DNA of 8,547 nt from Thermoplasmata archaeon (GTDB taxonomy: Archaea > Thermoplasmatota > Thermoplasmata > Lutacidiplasmatales > UBA184): NCBI GenBank assembly GCA_030043835.1, contig JASHWY010000031.1, positions 1 through 8,547 of the forward strand. Reading direction: 5' to 3'. A program made the translations under genes and the position numbers. The notes below the pieces were generated by a model. That model saw only the letters and a list, made by a program, of their open reading frames with translations, did no database searches and had not been told where the DNA came from. Shown piece after piece: positions 1 through 5,131 of this stretch (positions within the stretch are counted from its first letter, which is position 1; every line of letters starts with the position of its first letter).

Positions 1-1
1 G

Positions 2-343
2 CTCTTTGTGGTCGGCCCGGACGGCCTTCCCCGTCCCACGTTCCGAGGGGCGGAACGTCTCCATGCCATACTGGCCGAGGGCAGGGGTCGGATCGTCGTG
101 GCCGACGACGCCGTCCCGTTCGTCCGCGAGGGTCGAAGCCTTTTCGCGAAGTTCGTGGCCGGAGGCGATCCGGGCCTCGTCCCGGACTCGAGTGCGCTCC
201 TGGTCGATGGGTCCGATGGGCTGCTCGCCGTCGGGCGCCTCCTCCTCGCCCCGCACGAGATGACTCGCTTCACACGCGGTGTGGCCGCGTGGGTCACGAG
301 CCACGCCCGCTCGCCCGCGCCACCGCTCGAAGAGGCGCCGTGA
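2..343 (+). CDS. C-terminal fragment of a PUA-domain tRNA-modification protein (archaeosine transglycosylase type), 5' truncated
   Basis: The reading frame is open from the left edge and ends at TGA 341-343, giving the last 113 residues of a longer protein. The visible part is a PUA RNA-binding domain: a stretch reading RIVVADDAVPFVREGRSLFA, then a KF..GGDP turn, a LLVDG strand, and the closing signature LLAVGRLLLAPHEMTRF followed by RGVAAWV. In my knowledge of the family this pattern (aspartate/glutamate-PFVR-G-S-FAKFV, then L-AVGRALLS-EM) is typical of the C-terminal domain of archaeal tRNA-guanine(15) transglycosylase and its paralogue ArcS, which together make archaeosine at position 15 of tRNA. 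The domain binds the tRNA acceptor end. The catalytic part lies outside the window, so I cannot separate ArcTGT, ArcS and other PUA proteins. A proline-rich tail follows the domain. No terminator is apparent. Confidence 0.72.
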   Translation, partial: LFVVGPDGLPRPTFRGAERLHAILAEGRGRIVVADDAVPFVREGRSLFAKFVAGGDPGLVPDSSALLVDGSDGLLAVGRLLLAPHEMTRFTRGVAAWVTSHARSPAPPLEEAP

Positions 344-378
344 TGGGGAAAACGGACCGCGCGGCGACCGGCCGCAGA

Positions 379-387
379 GCTTTATCC
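379..387 (+). promoter_or_regulatory. Candidate archaeal TATA box for the 76-aa gene
   Basis: GCTTTATCC is the only AT-rich element in the 84-bp gap between the PUA gene and the 76-aa gene. Its centre is about 44 bp upstream of the ATG at 428. With the usual archaeal spacing of about 25 bp from box to transcription start, this predicts a leader of some 18 nt. That is unlike the neighbouring genes, which look leaderless. Upstream in-frame codons back to about 398 include no ATG or GTG that would shorten the gap. Confidence 0.4.
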
Positions 388-427
388 GAACGGATTCGTA
401 GCGGACGGGAGAACCGGGCGCGACGCG

Positions 428-658
428 ATGACGAAGACGTTCCTTCTGCTCCAGCTCGATAGCGAGGGCGCCCCCTACTCGAGCGTCGCCGAGGTCCTCG
501 AGAGCGTCGGATTCCGCCCGGAGACCGAAGGGTACGACTTCGTCTACGACTGGGAGCGCCCTGCCTCGGTCGCCGAAGTGCTCGAGTTCGCGGACCGGAT
601 CCAGGAAGCCCTCCGCGGGAAACGGGTGCGGTTCCGGATCGAGTCCACCGACGAGTGA
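428..658 (+). CDS. Small conserved-looking hypothetical protein, 76 aa
   Basis: I do not recognise this protein. It is an acidic soluble 76-residue chain with no signal peptide, membrane segment or cysteine. Predicted by eye, it has strand (residues 4-10, TFLLLQL), helix (18-28), strand (36-42, YDFVYDW), helix (46-63) and strand (66-72, VRFRIES). This order would suit a small alpha/beta, possibly ferredoxin-like, fold. The heptad SVAEVLE occurs twice, at residues 19-25 and 47-53, once in each predicted helix. The gene sits alone between two tRNA-modification genes, with its own TATA-like box upstream and 55 bp before Kae1. Coding is supported by strong third-position GC bias and by a frame that exactly fills the gap. 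The ATG at 428 is the first usable start and has no Shine-Dalgarno at normal spacing. Confidence 0.75.
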   Translation: MTKTFLLLQLDSEGAPYSSVAEVLESVGFRPETEGYDFVYDWERPASVAEVLEFADRIQEALRGKRVRFRIESTDE

Positions 659-685
659 TCGTCCGACCTCCTTAGGGCCCGTTCG

Positions 686-692
686 TTATAAT
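686..692 (+). promoter_or_regulatory. kae1: TATA box for Kae1, predicted leaderless transcript
   Basis: TTATAAT, the most AT-rich heptamer of this region, is centred 25 bp upstream of the ATG at 714. This is the normal archaeal distance from TATA box to transcription start, so transcription should begin at or beside the start codon. No GGAGG-like ribosome site lies in between. Confidence 0.62.
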
Positions 693-713
693 CGCGGCTC
701 TTCTCGTCGGGCG

Positions 714-1700
714 ATGATCGTCCTCGGGGTCGAATCGACCGCGCACACGGCCTCGGTCGGGATCGTCGACGACGCGGCGACCGTCCTTTCCCTCGCTTCC
801 GACATGTACCGTCCTAAGGCCGGAGGGATCCATCCCCGAGAGGCGGCGAACCACCATGTGGAGGTGCTGCCGGGGCTCGTCGAGGCCGCGCTCGCGGGGG
901 CCCACCTCTCGTCGCGGGAGATCGACGCGGTCGCGTTCGCTCAAGGCCCGGGTCTCGGGCCGTGCCTGCGGGCGGGGGCTACCGTCGCGAGGGTGCTTTC
1001 GCTCGCCTGGCAACGACCGCTCGTTGCGGTGAACCACTGTGTCGCCCACGTTGAGATCGCCCGGGTCTTGAGCGGGCTCGACGACCCGCTGCTCCTCTAC
1101 GCCAGCGGGGGCAACACCCAGGTGATCGCCCACGGCCGGGGTCGCTACCGGGTGCTCGGGGAGACGCTCGACATCGGGGTGGGGAACTTCCTCGACAAGC
1201 TCTGGATCGAGGTTGGAGGCGTCTTCCCGGGGGGACCCGCGATCGAGGCCGAGGCCCAGCTCGGCCGCGAGCTCCTCGAGCTCCCGTACTCGGTCCACGG
1301 CATGGACGTCGCCTTCTCCGGGATGCTCACCGCGGCGCTCGCGCTTCGGGAGAAGGGGGCTTCGCGGGCGGACCTCGCCTACTCCGTCGAGGTGACCGCC
1401 TACGCGATGCTGACCGAGATCACCGAGCGGGCGCTGGCGCACCGCCGCCGGGAAGGAGTCGTCTTGGGGGGAGGCGTCGCGTGTAACGAGCGACTTCGGG
1501 GCATGGTCCGGGCGATGGTCGAGGGACGGGGGGGCACGATGTTCGCCCCCTCGCGCCAGCTCTGCGTCGACAACGGAGCGATGATCGCGTGGACCGGCCT
1601 CCTCGCCCGGCAGCGGGGTGCCTCGGTGTCGGTCGAGGCGTCGGCGATCGAGCCCCGCCAGCGCACCGATCTCGTAGAGACCCCGTGGCGGGCCGGCTGA
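714..1700 (+). CDS. kae1: tRNA N6-adenosine threonylcarbamoyltransferase Kae1 (OSGEP/TsaD family), stand-alone
   Basis: This is the catalytic subunit of the KEOPS complex. It moves the threonylcarbamoyl group from threonylcarbamoyl-AMP to A37 of ANN-decoding tRNAs, making t6A in the cytoplasm. The 328-residue ASKHA-fold protein begins with MIVLGVESTAHTASVGIVD and has KAGGIHPREAANHH (35-48), the archaeal/eukaryotic version of the family signature. The metal-binding set is complete by comparison with known archaeal Kae1: H108 and H112 in NHCVAHVE, Y129, and D286 in CVDNGAMIAW. The nucleotide loop ASGGNTQV (130-137) and GGGVACNERLR near residue 245 are also present. Length is normal for Kae1 alone. 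Many euryarchaea carry a C-terminal Bud32 kinase fused to Kae1, but here the chain stops just after the Kae1 core and the next gene is unrelated. The start ATG is fixed by the TATA box 25 bp upstream. Confidence 0.96.
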   Translation: MIVLGVESTAHTASVGIVDDAATVLSLASDMYRPKAGGIHPREAANHHVEVLPGLVEAALAGAHLSSREIDAVAFAQGPGLGPCLRAGATVARVLSLAWQRPLVAVNHCVAHVEIARVLSGLDDPLLLYASGGNTQVIAHGRGRYRVLGETLDIGVGNFLDKLWIEVGGVFPGGPAIEAEAQLGRELLELPYSVHGMDVAFSGMLTAALALREKGASRADLAYSVEVTAYAMLTEITERALAHRRREGVVLGGGVACNERLRGMVRAMVEGRGGTMFAPSRQLCVDNGAMIAWTGLLARQRGASVSVEASAIEPRQRTDLVETPWRAG

Positions 1701-1715
1701 GGGGGTCCAAACGCC

Positions 1716-1723
1716 GTTATTTG
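1716..1723 (+). promoter_or_regulatory. TATA-like box for the geranylgeranyl reductase gene, predicted leaderless transcript
   Basis: GTTATTTG lies in the 44-bp gap after Kae1 and is centred about 26 bp upstream of the GTG at 1745. The spacing predicts transcription starting at the GTG. It is therefore also evidence for choosing that start over in-frame codons further upstream. No Shine-Dalgarno is visible before the GTG. Confidence 0.55.
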
Positions 1724-1744
1724 TGGGACTCGTCTTCTCGAGGC

Positions 1745-2989
1745 GTGGAAGCGTTCGACGCGCTCATCGTGGGCGCGGGGCCGGCGGGTTCCACGGTCGC
1801 GGGGGGCCTCGCTTCGGCCGGCCATCGGGTCCTCGTGCTCGAGGAACACCCTCGGGTGGGCTACCCGGTCCAGTGCGCGGGGCTCGTCTCCCAGCGAGTC
1901 CTCGACCTAGCCGGGTCGACCTCGTTCCTTAAGCAACCGGTCCGGGGCGCGACGGTCTTCGGGCCGTCCTTGGGCTCCGTATCGTTCAAGGCCGACGGGC
2001 CCCGGGCTTTCGTGATCGACCGGGGCGCGCTCGACGTCCACCTTGCCGACCGAGCGGCGCGGGCCGGGGCGCAGATTCGTACCGGGGCTCGGTTCCGTCG
2101 GCGGCAAACGACCTCCGACCGGGGGGAGGTCGTCGAGGTTGTCGACGAGAGCGGCTCGGTGAGCGAGCTCTCGGCGCGGGTAGTCGTCGGCGCGGACGGC
2201 GTCGCGAGCGCGGTCGCCCGAGCGTATCGCCTCCGCCGGCCGGTCGAGATCCTGCCGGCGTTCGAGGCCGAGTTCTCGTTAAGCCCGGGAGACCCTGAGA
2301 CCGTCGAGGTCTACCTTGGCCGCTCGATCTCCCCCGGTCTCTTCGGCTGGTGGATCCCCGACGGCGCCGGTGGGGCGCGGGTCGGAGTGGCGGTCGACGC
2401 GGACGGGACGCCGGCCCGGGCGTACTTCGACCGCCTCGTGACCCAGCTCGCCCGGCGGTTCGGGATCCGGTTCGGGAGTCCGACGGCCTACCTCGTCTCC
2501 GGGATCCCGATCGGCGACGTTCCCAAGACCTCGGGGGATCGCGTGATCCTTGTGGGCGACGCGGCGGCTCAGGTGAAACCGCTCTCGGGCGGCGGGATCT
2601 TCACCGGCATGCGCTGCGCCGAGATCGCGGCGGGCGTCCTCGATGGGGCGCTTCGGGCCGACGACCTATCGGCGGCCTCGCTCGCGGAATACGACCGGGC
2701 GTGGCGCGCCGAGTTCGGCGACGAGTTCCGCCGTGCCCTCTCCCTGCGCCGGGTCTTCGCCCGGCTCAGCGACCGCGACCTGAACGCGCTCATCGACGCG
2801 CTGCGCCGGGGCCGGCACGCTCCGACGATCGTCGCGTTCGGCGACATCGATTTCCCGAGCCGGGTCGCGCGCCAGCTCCTACGGGAGTCCCCGAGCCTCA
2901 TGAGGCTCCTTCCGAAGGCGCTCGGGGCGTGGCTCACGGGCGCGGACTACCGGGCTCCACCGCTCGACTTCGACTCGCGCCGAAAGTAG
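1745..2989 (+). CDS. Geranylgeranyl reductase family FAD-dependent oxidoreductase
   Basis: This is a 414-residue flavoprotein of the FixC/geranylgeranyl reductase family, which in archaea saturates the isoprenoid chains of ether lipids at the membrane. The N-terminal Rossmann motif is VGAGPAGS (9-16), followed by the strand VLVLEE ending in acidic residues that would hold the FAD ribose. PVQC (41-44) matches the conserved P-x-x-C position of archaeal reductases. GWWIP (201-205) corresponds to the family's substrate-cavity motif (G-Y/F-x-W-x-F/I-P). VGDAAAQVKPLSGGGI (270-285) is the second FAD motif with D272 and the glycine-rich turn. The C-terminal 130 residues are helical and end in a basic tail. 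GTG 1745 is chosen because it starts just before the Rossmann strand and sits 26 bp after a TATA-like box; the frame extends upstream to 1589 but that part lies inside Kae1. Exact substrate (lipid precursor or menaquinone chain) cannot be read from sequence. The last 43 bp overlap the convergent surface-protein gene. Confidence 0.9.
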   Translation: MEAFDALIVGAGPAGSTVAGGLASAGHRVLVLEEHPRVGYPVQCAGLVSQRVLDLAGSTSFLKQPVRGATVFGPSLGSVSFKADGPRAFVIDRGALDVHLADRAARAGAQIRTGARFRRRQTTSDRGEVVEVVDESGSVSELSARVVVGADGVASAVARAYRLRRPVEILPAFEAEFSLSPGDPETVEVYLGRSISPGLFGWWIPDGAGGARVGVAVDADGTPARAYFDRLVTQLARRFGIRFGSPTAYLVSGIPIGDVPKTSGDRVILVGDAAAQVKPLSGGGIFTGMRCAEIAAGVLDGALRADDLSAASLAEYDRAWRAEFGDEFRRALSLRRVFARLSDRDLNALIDALRRGRHAPTIVAFGDIDFPSRVARQLLRESPSLMRLLPKALGAWLTGADYRAPPLDFDSRRK

Positions 2990-3687
2990 ACCCAAGCGCC
3001 GGCTGCGACGAGCACGATCCCCGCCGCGGCAATCGCGGCGAGCGCCCACTCTAGGTCGGAGGAACTGACGAGAACGGCCGTCTCGGGGAGGACTCCCGAG
3101 ACCCCGAGCCGAGTGAGGTTCACCGTGACGCTCCCGTTCGAAAGCTCGGTCGAGTTCGCCCAGAGGCTCGGTGCGAACCAACCGCGCGACTCCAAGAGGT
3201 AGTCCGTCCCGTTCTCGGAGAACGCCAGGGCCGTTCGGACCGCGAACGTTCCGCTCGGGGTCGTGTCGGACGTTGCGATCCCCACCGAGCCCGCGATCAC
3301 TTCCTTCGGCCCGAGCGTTCCGATCGAGACGTTCGCGCTCGTTCCGGAGGTGGTCGAGGTCGTGAGGACCGGCGGACCGGCCACGGGAAGGCCGCCCGTC
3401 ATGTTGCCGGGAAACCCGTTGAAGGCGTAGAGGCCGAGCGTCAGCACGACGGCGGAGAGCGCTCCCGGGAGCGGGTCGGCTACGGTGAACGAGATCGACC
3501 CGCTTCCCCCGGGCGCGAGCGTTGGGGCGGAGAGGTTGCCGAGGAACTCTCGGTCGAGCCCGATCGGGAGCTGGGGGTACGTTCCGGCCGGGGTTGGAGC
3601 CGCGTAGGCCGGTGGAACTAGAAGGAGGAGAGCCCCGAGGAGGGGGAGCAGAAGGCACCGGACCAAGATCGCGCCTCGGCTAGGCAC
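2947..3687 (-). CDS. Secreted, membrane-anchored surface protein, 246 aa, unknown function
   Basis: The protein has an N-terminal signal peptide: a basic start with R4 and R10, a hydrophobic core at residues 11-24, and a likely cleavage near AYAA at 27-30. A roughly 180-residue extracellular part, predicted to be mostly beta strand and rich in Ser, Thr, Gly and Pro, follows. The C-terminal membrane helix is residues 214-235 with FRRES after it, so the chain should be outside with a short cytoplasmic tail. Seven N-x-S/T sequons (N51, N95, N119, N159, N178, N184, N190) suit archaeal N-glycosylation. LAPGGSGSISFTV (57-69) resembles Ig-like/CARDB repeats of archaeal surface proteins. There is no enzymatic motif. 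The GTG start is in GTGCCTAG, overlapping the upstream protease stop by 8 nt, and has GGAGG six bases before it. It is the last gene of the BlaI-protease operon and runs 43 bp into the convergent reductase. The function is unknown to me; a substrate, partner or input of the protease is an inference from position only. Confidence 0.83.
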   Translation of the reverse strand: MPSRGAILVRCLLLPLLGALLLLVPPAYAAPTPAGTYPQLPIGLDREFLGNLSAPTLAPGGSGSISFTVADPLPGALSAVVLTLGLYAFNGFPGNMTGGLPVAGPPVLTTSTTSGTSANVSIGTLGPKEVIAGSVGIATSDTTPSGTFAVRTALAFSENGTDYLLESRGWFAPSLWANSTELSNGSVTVNLTRLGVSGVLPETAVLVSSSDLEWALAAIAAAGIVLVAAGAWVYFRRESKSSGGAR

Positions 3688-4576
3688 CGGGTTCCTCCGG
3701 AAACCGCCCGCTCTCCGCGAGCTCGACCAAGCGCCGGATTCGCTCGATCGCTTGCTGGCGACCCCGCCGCCCTCCGAGACCCAGGAGGCCCGGAAGGGCC
3801 CGGCCCGACGGAGGGGCGAGCTGGCTCGCCTTGAAGAGCGCTCGGGCCAGGGCTCGGGGGCGCCCGGTGGTCCCGACCGCGTCCAAGTCCGCGCGGAACT
3901 CCTCGCGGGCGGTGAGCGAGCTCGCGAGAAAGGCGAGGACCGGGTCCCAGCGCATCATGCGGGAAAACGTGCGAAAGAACGTTAGGTAGCGGCCGTCGAG
4001 TTCGCGGACATGCCCGAGCTCGTGGGCGACCACCGCCTCCTCCTCCTCTCGGCTCAGATGGTCGAGGAGCCCTTCGGAGATGAGGATCACGTCGCGCCGA
4101 CGCGGGAGACCTCCTCGGCCCCGTTCGAGGAGGGTGAAGGTGAACGCCTCCGCACCCGGAGCCGCGAACGCAAGAAGGCTGGTCGCGGTCTTCGGCTCGG
4201 GAATCCGGCTCGGCCAGGGAAGAGCGCGCGGGCGGAGCGCGAGGAGGAAGCCGCGACCGACCGCCTGGCTTAAGAGGAACGCCACGAGGAAGACTCCGAA
4301 CGCACCGATCGCTCCGGCGAACCAGAGGTCGAGGTACCGGAGTTCGAAGATCGTGAGGGGGGAGTGGACGAGCACGACGATCGCGCTCCAGCCGCCGTTC
4401 GCGAGCACCCAGACCAGGGTCGTCGTAGCGAGAAGGGCCCACCCTGCGAGGAAAACGGCCGCCAGACGAAAGACCGTCGGCGACTCCGACCGGCGGAACG
4501 CGATCGCAAGGCCGATGCCGGCGGCGACCCAGACCACCACCGGCAAGAAGACCAGACCGACGACGGTCGTCGTCAT
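3680..4576 (-). CDS. Membrane zinc metalloprotease, M48/M56 type, paired with a BlaI-like repressor
   Basis: This is a 298-residue integral membrane peptidase. Hydrophobic segments at about 5-27, 35-59, 63-77 and 84-106 form the N-terminal membrane part. A soluble domain follows, with HELGH at 185-189 (two zinc ligands and the catalytic E186) and EEFRAD at 225-230, where E226 is the likely third zinc ligand. The preceding VILISEGLLDHLSREEEEAV (163-182) is the typical run-up to the HExxH helix in both M48 and M56 families. The gene order, 18 bp after a BlaI/MecI-type repressor, recalls BlaR1/MecR1 (M56), but there is no C-terminal penicillin-binding sensor domain or helix after the protease domain. 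The active site probably faces the cytoplasm, where it could cut the repressor or a membrane-protein tail; this is inference. ATG 4576 follows a weak GGGAG seven bases upstream. The stop overlaps the next gene by 8 nt. HtpX-like quality-control protease is the main alternative. Confidence 0.87.
   Translation of the reverse strand: MTTTVVGLVFLPVVVWVAAGIGLAIAFRRSESPTVFRLAAVFLAGWALLATTTLVWVLANGGWSAIVVLVHSPLTIFELRYLDLWFAGAIGAFGVFLVAFLLSQAVGRGFLLALRPRALPWPSRIPEPKTATSLLAFAAPGAEAFTFTLLERGRGGLPRRRDVILISEGLLDHLSREEEEAVVAHELGHVRELDGRYLTFFRTFSRMMRWDPVLAFLASSLTAREEFRADLDAVGTTGRPRALARALFKASQLAPPSGRALPGLLGLGGRRGRQQAIERIRRLVELAESGRFPEEPGA
3694..3698 (-). promoter_or_regulatory. Strong Shine-Dalgarno of the surface-protein gene
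   Basis: On the minus strand GGAGG ends six bases before the GTG at 3687 and lies within the 3' end of the protease gene. It fixes this GTG as the start. Together with the 8-nt gene overlap it indicates translation coupled to the protease. Confidence 0.7.
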
Positions 4577-4577
4577 C

Positions 4578-4590
4578 CCGGGACTCCCGG
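4578..4590. promoter_or_regulatory. Perfect 13-bp palindrome in the repressor-protease gap
   Basis: CCGGGACTCCCGG has 6-bp arms around a single central base. It fills most of the 18-bp gap between the repressor stop and the protease ATG and contains the protease's only Shine-Dalgarno-like sequence. It could be a folded element in the mRNA that limits protease translation, an internal operator, or chance in GC-rich DNA. Confidence 0.3.
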
Positions 4591-4594
4591 TCGT

Positions 4595-4954
4595 CTATTC
4601 CAAACCGAGGCGACGGCGCAGCTCTTGCTCCTCGTTCGGATGGAGCTTCGCGATCTCCTCGTTCAAATGGACGACCCCCGCCGGGCCGAACATAGCCACC
4701 ACTCCCTTAAGGAGGTTGACGAGGTACTTCTGCTCCACGTCGGCGGTCCGGTAGACGTACCGTTCTCCGCCCCGGCAGGTCTCGCGCCGGCGCCGTACGA
4801 GACCTTTCGCAAAGAGACGGGAGAGGATGGTGGCGACCGTGGTGTACGCGAGTCGGATGCCCCGTTTCTCGAGGCTCGAGCGCACGTCTCGCGCGGGGGC
4901 TTCGCCGAGATCGCGGAGCGAAGCGATCACCTCCGTTTCGAGCGAGCCGAGCAT
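4595..4954 (-). CDS. BlaI/MecI-family winged-helix transcriptional repressor
   Basis: This 119-residue DNA-binding protein has the family pattern throughout its first 70 residues: LGSLETEVIASLRDLGEAPA (2-21, first helix and turn), ARDVRSSLEKRGIRLAYTTV with the recognition helix TTVATILSRLFAKGLVRRRR, and the wing GGERYVYR. These are close to the LAYTTV-T-L-RL--KGLV-R core of BlaI/MecI/CopY regulators. The C-terminal part (about 71-119) is helical and would form the dimer interface; it contains KGVVAMFG and LHPNEEQELRRRLGLE. In the characterised BlaI/MecI systems the dimer represses its own operon until a partner membrane metalloprotease triggers its cleavage, and a membrane metalloprotease is the next gene here. 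Whether cleavage happens in this archaeon is inference. ATG 4954 gives the normal N-terminus. A TATA-like TACTTAAG lies about 37 bp upstream. The only cysteine in the wing loop (ETCRGGE) is not part of a visible metal site. Confidence 0.88.
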   Translation of the reverse strand: MLGSLETEVIASLRDLGEAPARDVRSSLEKRGIRLAYTTVATILSRLFAKGLVRRRRETCRGGERYVYRTADVEQKYLVNLLKGVVAMFGPAGVVHLNEEIAKLHPNEEQELRRRLGLE

Positions 4955-4987
4955 GGGGAGGGCCGAACCGACGACCGGCGAGCCCGC

Positions 4988-4995
4988 CTTAAGTA
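4988..4995 (-). promoter_or_regulatory. Candidate TATA box for the repressor-protease-surface protein operon
   Basis: On the minus strand TACTTAAG lies about 37 bp before the repressor ATG at 4954. This predicts a transcript with a short leader of about 11 nt. No better AT-rich element occurs on this strand in the divergent gap. No Shine-Dalgarno is evident before the ATG. Confidence 0.42.
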
Positions 4996-5008
4996 GTACG
5001 CCGGAGAG

Positions 5009-5028
5009 GAACGGACCGGTTCGTACGA
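5009..5028. promoter_or_regulatory. Inverted-repeat cluster in the divergent promoter region, possible operator
   Basis: The gap 4955-5131 separates the divergent BlaI and cysteine operons. It contains GAAC at 5009-5012 and GTTC at 5019-5022 spaced by six bases, followed directly by the perfect 8-bp palindrome TCGTACGA at 5021-5028. A second GAACGG copy is at 5049. The cluster lies just upstream of the repressor-operon TATA candidate, where an autoregulatory BlaI-type dimer could bind. The sequence does not match the known bacterial bla/mec operator, so the assignment is tentative. The rest of the gap shows only the two promoter boxes; I see no tRNA or box C/D RNA in it. Confidence 0.25.
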
Positions 5029-5102
5029 GTTCGGGCCGGACCCCGGGGAACGGTGAGGGTGCCGTTCTCGCTCCGGGTCGAGCTTTAGCCGCGGGAGTAA
5101 CC

Positions 5103-5110
5103 GTTTATGG
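5103..5110 (+). promoter_or_regulatory. TATA-like box for the cysteine operon, predicted leaderless transcript
   Basis: GTTTATGG is centred 26 bp before the GTG at 5132, which predicts transcription starting at the start codon. A weaker CTTTAGC lies about 20 bp further upstream. No Shine-Dalgarno precedes the GTG. Confidence 0.57.
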
Positions 5111-5131
5111 GAGGGCCCCATCGAGACGCCC

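Noticed and set aside
343..462. Short frame from an ATG overlapping the PUA gene stop
   Set aside because: About 39 codons only. It crosses the promoter of the next gene and shares no composition with real genes here.
672..1442. 256-aa minus-strand open frame opposite Kae1
   Set aside because: Antisense to a complete, motif-verified Kae1; composition is typical of an antisense GC shadow.
1589..1744. Upstream extension of the reductase frame
   Set aside because: It lies inside Kae1 coding sequence, encodes Arg/Pro-rich sequence, and precedes the natural start of the Rossmann fold. The TATA-like box at 1716-1723 supports GTG 1745.
2350..3054. 234-aa plus-strand open frame within the reductase
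   Set aside because: An Arg/Gly/Pro-rich alternative-frame shadow of the flavoprotein.
3618..4442. 274-aa minus-strand frame overlapping the protease gene
   Set aside because: Arg/Pro/Ser-rich shadow frame. The protease frame carries HELGH, the membrane segments and the third ligand.
4955..5131. Possible tRNA or small RNA in the largest gap, prompted by GGTTCGTAC
   Set aside because: No matching T-arm, anticodon arm or acceptor stem can be formed around it, and I see no box C/D pair.
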